Positions 31,991 to 39,620 of a DNA stretch of 46,288 nucleotides are shown here, in pieces (position 1 is the stretch's first letter; every line of letters starts with the position of its first letter). The notes beneath the pieces were generated by a model that made no database searches, was not told the DNA's origin, and was given only the letters and a program-made list of their open reading frames with translations. A program made the translations under genes and the position numbers. Source of the DNA: DATJAJ01 sp035622335 (GTDB lineage: Archaea > Thermoproteota > Nitrososphaeria > Nitrososphaerales > Gagatemarchaeaceae); assembly GCA_035622335.1 (NCBI GenBank), contig DASPVO010000061.1, positions 1 through 46,288 on the forward strand, written 5' to 3'.

Positions 31991-32965
31991 TCACCCTGTG
32001 GTTGTCTCGGACGCCTGGTACGTCTGCTTCGCGGTCGGGAGTATGAACTGGTAGTAGGAGGAGTAGAGCGGGTTAGTCGGGTCCGTCACCTTGTTGTCCA
32101 TACCGCTCTCGACCCGGCCCACCCCTATGATGCCGTTCTGCTGAATGTCTGTGAGCGTCCCACTCTGGGGGGCTTTGATGTACAGGGTCCCATCGGAGCC
32201 CGCCTGCAGCGTCAGCATGGGTATGGCGTTGTCTGGGGGAGGCTGCTCCGAGGCCGGTCCCGCCTTCGCCTTGCCGTCGGGTACCTCATAGATGCTGCCG
32301 TGGCATGGGCATTCGTAGTCCTCCCTGTTGACCGGAGGATTCTGGTTCTGGCTCCCGCCATAGTTGGGACTGCACCAGAGGTGGACGCAGACCTTGCTGA
32401 AGGCGACGAAGGCCGAGGCGCTCGCTGCGTTTCCTCCGAGGTCTGCGGGAAGGCGGATCAGCTCAAACTTCACGAACGTGTCCGGGTTCTCAAAGTCCTG
32501 TGTGGAGTTTCCTGAGGATGGGTAGGTTATCACCCAGTGACTGTTCGGGGGGAACGTCGTCATGTCGTTGACGTTCACGGTCGCCCCTGCGGCGGGACCG
32601 TAGACCGGATTAGCGTCGATGACCACCTTCTGGTCGATGAGCTTCCCCGAGCCGATAAGAGAGGCCGACAGGAACTTCCCCCATGGCACGAAGGAAAGCA
32701 TGGAAGCCACGACGCCGCCGACGAACAGGAGAGAAAGGAACCATCTTCTTCCGCCCTTCGTTTGCTGAGGCCTCGAGGGCGGCACGGGTGGAACGATTCT
32801 TGGGGGCGGTTGCGGGGGTCTCGGGACAGCTGCGGGTGGTGTGGGGGGTCGTTGCGGGGTCGGAGGGGCCGTTGCCGGGCGAGGAGCCGCAGGCGCGGGC
32901 GTTGAAGGCTTCTGTTCTTCGGAGGAATCTTTAGAGGAAGAATCGTCAGCGTTGCCCTCTGACAT
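31991..32965 (-). CDS. Rieske iron-sulfur protein
   Basis: A 324-residue membrane-anchored Rieske subunit. Residues 1-70 are an unusually long Pro/Ala-rich cytoplasmic arm. GGRRWFLSLL (71-80) starts the single anchor helix and resembles a Tat twin-arginine signal. The [2Fe-2S] ligands are C193 and H195 (CVHLWC) and C219/H222 (CPCHGS), with C198 and C221 as the stabilising disulfide. A long C-terminal extension follows the cluster-binding fold. It passes electrons from quinol at cytochrome b to an external carrier, plausibly the adjacent cupredoxin. A TATA-like GTAAAATAGG lies about 36 bases before the ATG. Confidence 0.94.
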   Translation of the reverse strand: MSEGNADDSSSKDSSEEQKPSTPAPAAPRPATAPPTPQRPPTPPAAVPRPPQPPPRIVPPVPPSRPQQTKGGRRWFLSLLFVGGVVASMLSFVPWGKFLSASLIGSGKLIDQKVVIDANPVYGPAAGATVNVNDMTTFPPNSHWVITYPSSGNSTQDFENPDTFVKFELIRLPADLGGNAASASAFVAFSKVCVHLWCSPNYGGSQNQNPPVNREDYECPCHGSIYEVPDGKAKAGPASEQPPPDNAIPMLTLQAGSDGTLYIKAPQSGTLTDIQQNGIIGVGRVESGMDNKVTDPTNPLYSSYYQFILPTAKQTYQASETTTG

Positions 32966-33071
32966 CTAGTCCCCGCGAAACGGATACGGCCAGAGGCCTA
33001 TTTTACCTTTGGTCGGCGGCGGTTCGACCGAGACAATCGCGGAAAATCCTTATAGTCTCACGTGGCTGGTC

Positions 33072-33551
33072 GTGTCAACGACGTTGAGCAAGCCCAGCTC
33101 CAACACCGCGGTGGCGGGCGTAGTCATCTCCGTAATCGTGATAGCGGCAGTCGCGTCCATAGGGTACTACCAGTTCAACTTCGCGAAGACCGCCGACACA
33201 AACACCTCGCTCAGCAGCCAGCCAGTCTGCAATCCCTCGAGCTGCGTCAAGGTGAACATAACCTCTGGAGCCTCCGGAGGCCCCCAGGACGCTCCCGGAT
33301 ACTCTCCCGAGAACATCACGGTCGTGATCGGGGTCAACAACACCGTCCAGTGGACCAATCAGGATGCTGCGGGCCACTCCGTTACGGGGAAGGGAAACGC
33401 GATCATAGGGAGCCAGGCGCCCATGGACCAGGGAGACACCTACGTCCTTGAGTTCACCGCGCCGGGGACCTACGACTACGGCTGCATCTACCACGCTTGG
33501 ATGCACGGGTCGGTGACAGTGCTCGCCGGCAACTCCACGTCGAAGGGCTAG
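33072..33551 (+). CDS. Membrane-anchored plastocyanin-like cupredoxin
   Basis: About 159 residues: an N-terminal anchor helix (about 14-34), a Ser/Thr linker, and a blue-copper domain with ligands H102 (AAGHSVTG), C138, H141 and M144 (YGCIYHAWM). It should sit outside the membrane and carry single electrons. Divergent from the Rieske-cytochrome b operon, it probably accepts their electrons, as plastocyanin-like proteins are proposed to do in Thaumarchaeota. An A+T-rich CTTATAGT (33049-33056) precedes it. The GTG at 33072 is chosen; a TTG at 33084 fits the TATA spacing about as well. Confidence 0.88.
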   Translation: MSTTLSKPSSNTAVAGVVISVIVIAAVASIGYYQFNFAKTADTNTSLSSQPVCNPSSCVKVNITSGASGGPQDAPGYSPENITVVIGVNNTVQWTNQDAAGHSVTGKGNAIIGSQAPMDQGDTYVLEFTAPGTYDYGCIYHAWMHGSVTVLAGNSTSKG

Positions 33552-33563
33552 CTCTGTTCGACG

Positions 33564-35015
33564 ATGTTGAAGAAGACGGTCGAGGGCCCTGCTCTGGAAG
33601 AGGTATCCGTCGATGCGGGAATCATCAAGCTACGCCCCCTGATTGTCTACGAGGCAGAGACGGAGGACGACGCCGTCAGAGCCGTCGGGCTGTCCAAGGA
33701 CGATGGTCTTCCGCTGACGCCCAGAGGTGCGGGGACCTCGATACCCAGCCAGGCTGTGGGTTCCGGGGCAGTCCTCCTCCAAAGAAGGAGCGCGATTGTC
33801 GTTTCTGCTTCGCAGGTCGAATGTGAGCCAGGAGTAGTCAAGGCAGACCTCAACTCGCGACTCGAAGGGACAGGCGCGTGGATGCCCGTCGACCCGTCAA
33901 GCTACAGGTCGTGCACAGTGGGTGGGATGGCCTCGAACAATTCGTCCGGGGCCAGGACTATAAAGTATGGTTCCACCATCGACTATGTCGTCGGTGCCCG
34001 CGTGGTCCTTCCCGAAGAAGGGCTGAAGGTCTTCTCTCCAGTTCCGCTGGAAACAGCACTGAGTTCCGGTGGGCTCACTTCTCATCTCGCTAGCCTTTTG
34101 CTGGACAACAGGACCGCAATAGAGAGCGAGGTACCGAAGGTGACGAAGAACTCGTGCGGATACAGGCTTGAAAGGACGATACACGACGGCGTGCTCGACG
34201 TCCCTCGGCTTCTTGTCGGGTCTGAAGGCACCCTGGGGGTAATCACAGAAGTGACGTTCAGGACCGCCCCCAAACCTCACCACAGGGTTCTCCTCGTAGC
34301 AGAGTCATCCCTGGGAGAACTGGGACCTCTTACTGCGGCGATGAGGCGCCACGGACCGAGCGCGGTCGAACTCGTAGACAAGTCGATATTCGTCAGAGCC
34401 GGGAGGGGAGCACGGCTCAAGAGACTTTCGAGGACCGAGAGACAATTCTTGGTCTACTGTGAGCTAGACTCAACGTCAGCCGATGGCGCTTCGGAGAGGG
34501 TCGGGGAAGTGGCATCCGATGCACTCGTCTCACGATACGAGCCCGTGATCATGACCGACCCCGCGTCGGTCTCGGAGGCATGGGACGCACGGAGCGAGAT
34601 CCTTTCGGTCGCATCTGAGATCAGGTCTGGAAGAAAGACTCCTCTTCCAGGCGTCGAGGATTTGATCGTGCCTCCAGACCGATTCGCAGAGCTGATCGCT
34701 TTCGTTACGGGCGTCTTCGAGCGACGTGGGCTTGACTTCGTAACATATGGCCACGCGGGTGACGCAAACCTGCACATGCGTCCTCTGCTCGACCCCGAGT
34801 CCACTGGCGACCTCAGGATCCTGACGGAGTTGATGCAAGAGTGCTTTGAGAAAGTCTGGGAGATGGGAGGTTCCATCACGGGCGAGCATGGGGACGGGAT
34901 GCTCAGGGCCGCGTTCGTACAGTCGCAATATCCCAAGACGTTCGAGCTGATGAAGGAAGTGAAGCGCCTCTTCGACCCCAGGGGAATGATGAACCCTGGC
35001 GTGAAGATCGTCTAG
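33564..35015 (+). CDS. FAD-binding oxidase, GlcD/D-lactate dehydrogenase type
   Basis: A 483-residue flavoprotein of the FAD_binding_4 / FAD-oxidase_C family, oxidising a 2-hydroxy acid such as glycolate or D-lactate. The N-terminal FAD domain has PRGAGTSIPSQAVGSGAVL and SSYRSCTVGGMASNNSSGART, the typical pyrophosphate-binding segments, then GSEGTLGVITEVTFR. The C-terminal domain has YGHAGDANLHMRP and ITGEHGDGMLR, with the family's catalytic-site His residues. It starts 12 bases after the cupredoxin stop on the same strand, so electrons from the substrate may enter the same chain. No separate Fe-S (GlcF) subunit follows. Substrate unproven. Confidence 0.87.
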   Translation: MLKKTVEGPALEEVSVDAGIIKLRPLIVYEAETEDDAVRAVGLSKDDGLPLTPRGAGTSIPSQAVGSGAVLLQRRSAIVVSASQVECEPGVVKADLNSRLEGTGAWMPVDPSSYRSCTVGGMASNNSSGARTIKYGSTIDYVVGARVVLPEEGLKVFSPVPLETALSSGGLTSHLASLLLDNRTAIESEVPKVTKNSCGYRLERTIHDGVLDVPRLLVGSEGTLGVITEVTFRTAPKPHHRVLLVAESSLGELGPLTAAMRRHGPSAVELVDKSIFVRAGRGARLKRLSRTERQFLVYCELDSTSADGASERVGEVASDALVSRYEPVIMTDPASVSEAWDARSEILSVASEIRSGRKTPLPGVEDLIVPPDRFAELIAFVTGVFERRGLDFVTYGHAGDANLHMRPLLDPESTGDLRILTELMQECFEKVWEMGGSITGEHGDGMLRAAFVQSQYPKTFELMKEVKRLFDPRGMMNPGVKIV

Positions 35016-35521
35016 CTCAAGTCTTCGGGGCCGCCCGCGAAGGGACTGAGCTTGGACGAAATGAGGTCCGAAATGTACTTCGGCTTCGGGACGTCCTCGA
35101 GCTGCTCGGCTACGCCTCCGCCCATCACATGGACGCTCCCGCCTCCTCCCGATTTCAGGAGCATGAAGACGGTCCCGCAGTCGAACCTGCGGGCCAGCAT
35201 CCCCTGGGAGACAGAGATGTCCAGGATGTCCAGATAGCGGACGATCGACTTCGGCCTGAAGAGCCTCTTGACCGTCAGGCTCTCATCTCCTATCTCTATC
35301 TTGGTCTGGTGCTTCAGAGCGACGACCACGGAGACGAGCCCGACGGAGAGGGCTAGGAAGATGAGATAGTTCGTGAAGGTCGCTGGGTTAATCTGGAGAA
35401 AGATAGAGAACGCTCCGATCGCGATCAGGCCCTTCAGGAAGGTCTTAGAGACGGCCGGCCTGAGCACAAGGGCTCTCCCCTTCTCGGCCTGCACGCTACT
35501 TGTAGAGCCAGCAGGCGACAT
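35012..35521 (-). CDS. Two-helix membrane protein with a PH-like (bPH2) domain
   Basis: A 169-residue protein. After a short cytoplasmic start, two hydrophobic segments (about 29-45 and 50-68) form a hairpin. They are followed by a beta-rich domain (TKIEIGDESLTVKRLFRPKSIVRYLDILDISV) of the bacterial PH type. No catalytic motif is seen and the function is unknown. It overlaps the upstream ABC ATPase gene end by 26 bases (35496-35521), so it is transcribed with the peptide importer; involvement in that transport is not shown. It overlaps the flavoprotein gene tail to tail by 4 bases. Confidence 0.6.
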   Translation of the reverse strand: MSPAGSTSSVQAEKGRALVLRPAVSKTFLKGLIAIGAFSIFLQINPATFTNYLIFLALSVGLVSVVVALKHQTKIEIGDESLTVKRLFRPKSIVRYLDILDISVSQGMLARRFDCGTVFMLLKSGGGGSVHVMGGGVAEQLEDVPKPKYISDLISSKLSPFAGGPEDLS

Positions 35522-36356
35522 CTTCGTCTCCGACCCTCCTCGCGTCAGGGTCCTTCTCCTTGCAAACGTCCATCACGAAAGGACACCTCGGATGGAACCT
35601 GCACCCGCTCGGGAGGTTGATCAGGCTGGGGACCTCTCCGCTCGGCGGCGCGACCTCCTTGGTCTCCAGAGAGGGGACCGATTTCAACAGCGCCTGGGTG
35701 TAGGGGTGCTTGGGGTTGCCAATGACCTCCTTCGTCGGCCCGAGCTCCACTATCTCACCGGCGTACATGGTGGCAGCCCTGTCGGAGATGTAGCGGGCAA
35801 CCGCTATGTTGTGCGTCACGAACAGGTAGGTCAAGTTGAGCTCCCTCTTCAGGTCGAGCAGCAGGTTGAGCACCTGCGACTGCACTGAAGCATCCAGGGC
35901 TGAGGTCGGCTCGTCGAGGATAACGAGCTTGGGGGTCGAGATTATCGTCCGAGCCACTGCGACCCTCTGCCGCTGGCCGCCGGAGAGGTCGCGAGGTCTT
36001 CGCTCGGCGAAGACGGTGTCCAGTCCTACTGAGCTCAGGACGCTGTCCACAGCGGCGTCCTTCTGGGACTTCGAGTATCCCAGCTTCTGGAGGGGCTCGG
36101 TAACGATCGTCTTGACCGTCGCTCTCGGGTCCAGACTCTCGAACGGGTTCTGGAAGACCATCTGAATCTCACGCCTCACCTTCTTCATGTTTCCCCTGGA
36201 CAGCTTCTGTCCAGAATACCTGATCTCCCCGGCGGAGGGTGTCTCGAGCGTCGCGATGAGCCGGGCTAGGGTAGTCTTGCCGCATCCGCTCTCACCGACG
36301 AGAGCAAGGACTTCCCCTTCTCGGATCTTGAGGTTGATGTCGTCCACAGCCTTCAC
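35496..36356 (-). CDS. Peptide ABC transporter ATPase, OppF/DppF type
   Basis: The second ATPase of a dipeptide/oligopeptide importer. Walker A is GESGCGKTT, signature DLSGGQRQR, Walker B LVILDEPTSALD, and a Cys-rich C-terminal segment GCRFHPRCPFVMDVC is typical of the family. The first usual start codon is the GTG at 36356 (286 residues). However, homologous coding sequence clearly continues upstream in the same frame (PLVETVGLKKYF ... LDALVRRKIPEV) for about 30 codons without ATG, GTG or TTG, running back to the oppD stop region. The real start may be a rare codon or involve coupling with oppD. Confidence 0.9.
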   Translation of the reverse strand: MKAVDDINLKIREGEVLALVGESGCGKTTLARLIATLETPSAGEIRYSGQKLSRGNMKKVRREIQMVFQNPFESLDPRATVKTIVTEPLQKLGYSKSQKDAAVDSVLSSVGLDTVFAERRPRDLSGGQRQRVAVARTIISTPKLVILDEPTSALDASVQSQVLNLLLDLKRELNLTYLFVTHNIAVARYISDRAATMYAGEIVELGPTKEVIGNPKHPYTQALLKSVPSLETKEVAPPSGEVPSLINLPSGCRFHPRCPFVMDVCKEKDPDARRVGDEDVACWLYK

Positions 36357-36435
36357 CTCGGGGATCTTTCGCCTAACCAGGGCGTCGAGGATGCCGGTCT
36401 TCCCGGCCTTGAAGTACTTCTTGAGACCTACGGTC

Positions 36436-37437
36436 TCAACTAGCGGTTCCGCCGTATAGGAAGCACCTCGCTGCGTCGCCGTCTTTTTCGACCTCTGGCG
36501 GCGCCCTCTCTCTGCACACTTCCATCACGTAAGGGCAGCGAGGATGGAACCTGCAGCCCTTCGGCGGGTTTAGCATGTTCGGGGGTGCGCCCGCGATCGC
36601 GGTCAGCCTGCCTTCCTCCTTGGTCGCCTTGGGCACGCTCTGGATGAGAGCCTGAGAGTACGGGTGCAGGGCCTTCCTTGTCACGACGTCCGAGGTTCCC
36701 TCCTCCACGACCTGTCCCGCGTACATCACGACCATCCTGTCGCAGATTCCGTAGGCCACGTTGATGTCGTGGGTGATGAAAATGATCGACATGTTGTACT
36801 CTCTCTGAAGCTCTCTCATCAGCTTGAGGACCTGCGCCTGGACCGTGACGTCGAGCGCGGAGGTCGGCTCGTCGGCGATCATGAGCTTGGGCCTCATCAG
36901 GAGCCCCATAGCGATGACGATGCGCTGGATCTGTCCCCCAGAGAGCTGGTGGGGATACCTTCTGATTATCGAGTCCGGATCGGGCATCCGTATGTCGCCC
37001 AGCTTGTCCACGGCCTCCTTCAACGCATCGGTCTCCGAAAACGCGGTCCTCTCGTGCTTGCACCTGGACCTGATCGCCTCTAGCATCTGGACGTCGATCC
37101 TCTTCACCGGGTTGAGCGTGTTGAGGGGGTCCTGGAAGATCATGAACGCCGTCGTCCCCCTCATCGCGAGAACTTCGCGGTCGGACATCATTGCGACGTC
37201 GTTCCCATCCAGCATGAGCCTGCCGGCCGCGTATCGTGCGTTCTGAGGGAGGAGACGGACTGTTGCGAGCCCGAGCGTGGACTTGCCGCATCCGCTCTCA
37301 CCGACGATCGAGACGCTCTCACCCCTGGCCACTGAGAGGTCGATCCCGTCCAGCGCCTTCAGTGTCCCGTACACGGTCCTGTAGGTGACCGCGAGATTCT
37401 CTACGCTGATGATGTTGCCGGTGTCGGAAGAAGACAT
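36436..37437 (-). CDS. Peptide ABC transporter ATPase, OppD/DppD type
   Basis: A 333-residue ATPase pairing with the OppF-type protein. Walker A GESGCGKST, Q-loop MIFQDPLNTLNP, signature QLSGGQIQR, Walker B LMIADEPTSALD and H-loop FITHD are all present. The C terminus has GCRFHPRCPYVMEVC with a later RCFL, the pattern of the Fe-S-binding or Cys-rich tail found in archaeal and bacterial peptide importers. The ATG follows the permease stop without a gap. Together with its neighbours it makes a complete importer. Confidence 0.94.
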   Translation of the reverse strand: MSSSDTGNIISVENLAVTYRTVYGTLKALDGIDLSVARGESVSIVGESGCGKSTLGLATVRLLPQNARYAAGRLMLDGNDVAMMSDREVLAMRGTTAFMIFQDPLNTLNPVKRIDVQMLEAIRSRCKHERTAFSETDALKEAVDKLGDIRMPDPDSIIRRYPHQLSGGQIQRIVIAMGLLMRPKLMIADEPTSALDVTVQAQVLKLMRELQREYNMSIIFITHDINVAYGICDRMVVMYAGQVVEEGTSDVVTRKALHPYSQALIQSVPKATKEEGRLTAIAGAPPNMLNPPKGCRFHPRCPYVMEVCRERAPPEVEKDGDAARCFLYGGTAS

Positions 37438-38451
37438 CTAGTAGGTTATTCTTCCCCCGATCAAATCTTGTAGTCTATCACCAACCAGAGTGAACGAAAC
37501 CACGATTATCCCGATCAGCAGCCCTGGCATTATCGCGTACCACCACTGCTGCGGGAAGAACTGAAGACCGGCGGAAGACTCGGCACCCCACTCCGGATAA
37601 CCCGAGCTCACCCCAATTCCTAGGAAGGCGAGCGCGGCGATCGTGAGTATGACGGTCCCCATGTCGAGCGTCGCGTACGCTATCACAGGGTCGACAGAGT
37701 TGGGGATTATGTGCTTCACAAGAATCTTCAGCGAACTCGTACCGTTGAGCTTCGCGGCCTCGACGTATCCCTTGTTGCGGAGGGTCAGCGCCTGCGCCCT
37801 GAAGAATCTCGCGTAAGTTGGCCACCAGATCAGCGTGAGAGCGTACAACAGCGCTGTGAAACCGCCCCCTATCAGGACTGCGACGGTGATCGCGAGCACG
37901 AGCCCCGGGAGCGCGAGGAACGCGTCCGTCAATCTCATCATCACCTCGTCTACCCAGCCGCCAAAGTACCCAGAGGCAGTCCCCAGGAACATGCCGACCA
38001 GTATCGCGCTCCCGACCACCACGAGCGAGGCTGCAGCGTCGTGGGGCGTCGCGTACATGAGCCTGGATAGTATGCTCTGGCCTTGGAAGTTCGTCCCGAG
38101 GACGTTCGCGGGGAAGTTCACTAGCGAAGGAGGCTGGAGGCTGCTCTTGAAAGTCGTCGCCGTAGAAGACAGCGGGTCCGAAGGTAGAATCGCCCAGCCG
38201 AGAGCTGTGTCCTTGAACAGAGAGCCCGCGTATTGCAGGATGCCCTCGACGAGGCCGAAGGCCAGGAACGCGACTATGACTACCATGCTGCCCAGCGCAC
38301 CCTTGTCCTTCCTCATGTAGTCGAAGTAGAAAGCTGCGCCCTCCTTGACCTGGACCTCCTTCTCTTCCTTCTTCTCCGTCTGTTCGGAGACCTGGCCCGT
38401 CGCCCTGATGGGCCTCCTCATCATGTGGTCTACGAGGTCGGAAAGTCCCAT
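37438..38451 (-). CDS. Peptide ABC transporter permease, DppC/OppC type
   Basis: A 337-residue permease. The cytoplasmic N terminus is charged (residues 20-40, many Glu and Lys), followed by the OppC_N helix and five more helices. The EAA-type loop that docks the ATPase reads YVEAAKLNGTSSLKILVKHIIPN. It starts 1 base after the DppB-type stop and ends directly against the OppD ATG. Length is normal. Confidence 0.93.
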   Translation of the reverse strand: MGLSDLVDHMMRRPIRATGQVSEQTEKKEEKEVQVKEGAAFYFDYMRKDKGALGSMVVIVAFLAFGLVEGILQYAGSLFKDTALGWAILPSDPLSSTATTFKSSLQPPSLVNFPANVLGTNFQGQSILSRLMYATPHDAAASLVVVGSAILVGMFLGTASGYFGGWVDEVMMRLTDAFLALPGLVLAITVAVLIGGGFTALLYALTLIWWPTYARFFRAQALTLRNKGYVEAAKLNGTSSLKILVKHIIPNSVDPVIAYATLDMGTVILTIAALAFLGIGVSSGYPEWGAESSAGLQFFPQQWWYAIMPGLLIGIIVVSFTLVGDRLQDLIGGRITY

Positions 38452-38452
38452 G

Positions 38453-39484
38453 CTAGGTCAGCCTCACTCTCGGGTCTGCGGCGGCGTAGAGTATGTCCGC
38501 TACGAAGTTGGCGCCTATCACTGCCAGCCCCGTGACGAGCGTGAAGGCGAGTATCGCTGTGTAGTCGAAATTGAATATCGCGTTCACTGAGAATGCACCC
38601 ATTCCATAGTATCCGAACACGTCCTCGACTATCACAGCTCCCGCGACCGAGAAACCGAAGAGAAGCGCGATCAACGTGATTATCGGTATCAGCGCGTTTC
38701 TGAAGGCGGTCCCCCACACCACCGTCCTCTTGCTCAGCCCCTTCATGTACGCGAGCTTCACGTAGTCCCTGTCGAGCGCGTCGATCATTGTCGCTCGTCC
38801 CAGACGGGTCACGAGACCGAAGCCAGTGACGGCGATGGTCAGGGCGGGCAGGACGAGATGCTGGACGGCGCTCCAACAGTATGACCAGTCCGCGGAAAGG
38901 AGACCGTCGATCACCGGAGCGCCCGTGAACACGTGCGGCACCGGGAGAGTCGGGTCCACGACTCCCGTGGCCGGGAGCAGGCCCAACCAGTAAGCGATGA
39001 CCAGCTGGAAAATGAATCCAACGAGGAAGGTCGGGGCTGACCACGTCGTCAGATAGATCGCCTTCATCCCGTAGTCTGGAGCCCTGTTCCGGTTCGCGGC
39101 GGCGATCGCACCCGTGTACAGTCCGATTACGACCCCGATAATCTGCCCAGTAACCACTAGCTCCAGTGTGATGGGGAGATAGAGCTCAAGCTCTTGCAGC
39201 TCTGGCACGTGCTTGAAGGTGTCCATACCGAAGTTTCCGTGAAAGACGTTGACTACGTAGTTGAAGAACTGGACCCAGATCGGGTCGTCGAGCCCATTGG
39301 CCTTGATGGTCGCTGCGATGACTCCTCCGTTCGCTCTGGGATTGCCGCTGATTATCCTGGCCATAGCTTCTGGCGTCGGTACCAGGATGTGCAGGAGGCC
39401 GAAGACCAGACCGAGAAGCAAGACCACGGTCACGACCGCGTTTATCGCCCTTCGCGCGATGAAGAACCCGAAGTTCGAGACCAA
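38453..39484 (-). CDS. Peptide ABC transporter permease, DppB/OppB type
   Basis: A 343-residue permease with six helices. The first lies in the RRAINAVVTVVLLLGLVFGL region. A large external loop covers about 35-105, and the EAA-type loop reads YVKLAYMKGLSKRTVVWGTAFRNALIP. It forms the membrane channel with the DppC-type subunit. It lies 136 bases downstream of the binding-protein gene, with a terminator-like hairpin between them, so it may depend on readthrough or a weak internal promoter. The start is GTG- or ATG-type near the DppB family N terminus. Confidence 0.93.
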   Translation of the reverse strand: MVSNFGFFIARRAINAVVTVVLLLGLVFGLLHILVPTPEAMARIISGNPRANGGVIAATIKANGLDDPIWVQFFNYVVNVFHGNFGMDTFKHVPELQELELYLPITLELVVTGQIIGVVIGLYTGAIAAANRNRAPDYGMKAIYLTTWSAPTFLVGFIFQLVIAYWLGLLPATGVVDPTLPVPHVFTGAPVIDGLLSADWSYCWSAVQHLVLPALTIAVTGFGLVTRLGRATMIDALDRDYVKLAYMKGLSKRTVVWGTAFRNALIPIITLIALLFGFSVAGAVIVEDVFGYYGMGAFSVNAIFNFDYTAILAFTLVTGLAVIGANFVADILYAAADPRVRLT

Positions 39485-39593
39485 GTCTTAGTTCGGGAAT
39501 CCAAGTATGCGAGTCACGATAATAAGCCTTTCAGGACGAGAATCTGAGTATAGTTCGTGGCTCACGCTCGAGCTGAGAAAAAATGAAAAGGGA

Positions 39594-39615
39594 ATCCTGG
39601 ACTTCAGCCCAGGAT
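39594..39615 (-). terminator. Hairpin with T-rich tail after the binding-protein gene
   Basis: On the minus strand ATCCTGG-loop-CCAGGAT (7-base perfect stem) begins 5 bases after the binding-protein stop and is followed by TTCCCTTTTCATTTTTTC. It looks like an attenuating terminator that would lower transcription of the permease and ATPase genes relative to the binding protein. Confidence 0.6.
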
Positions 39616-39620
39616 CCTTC

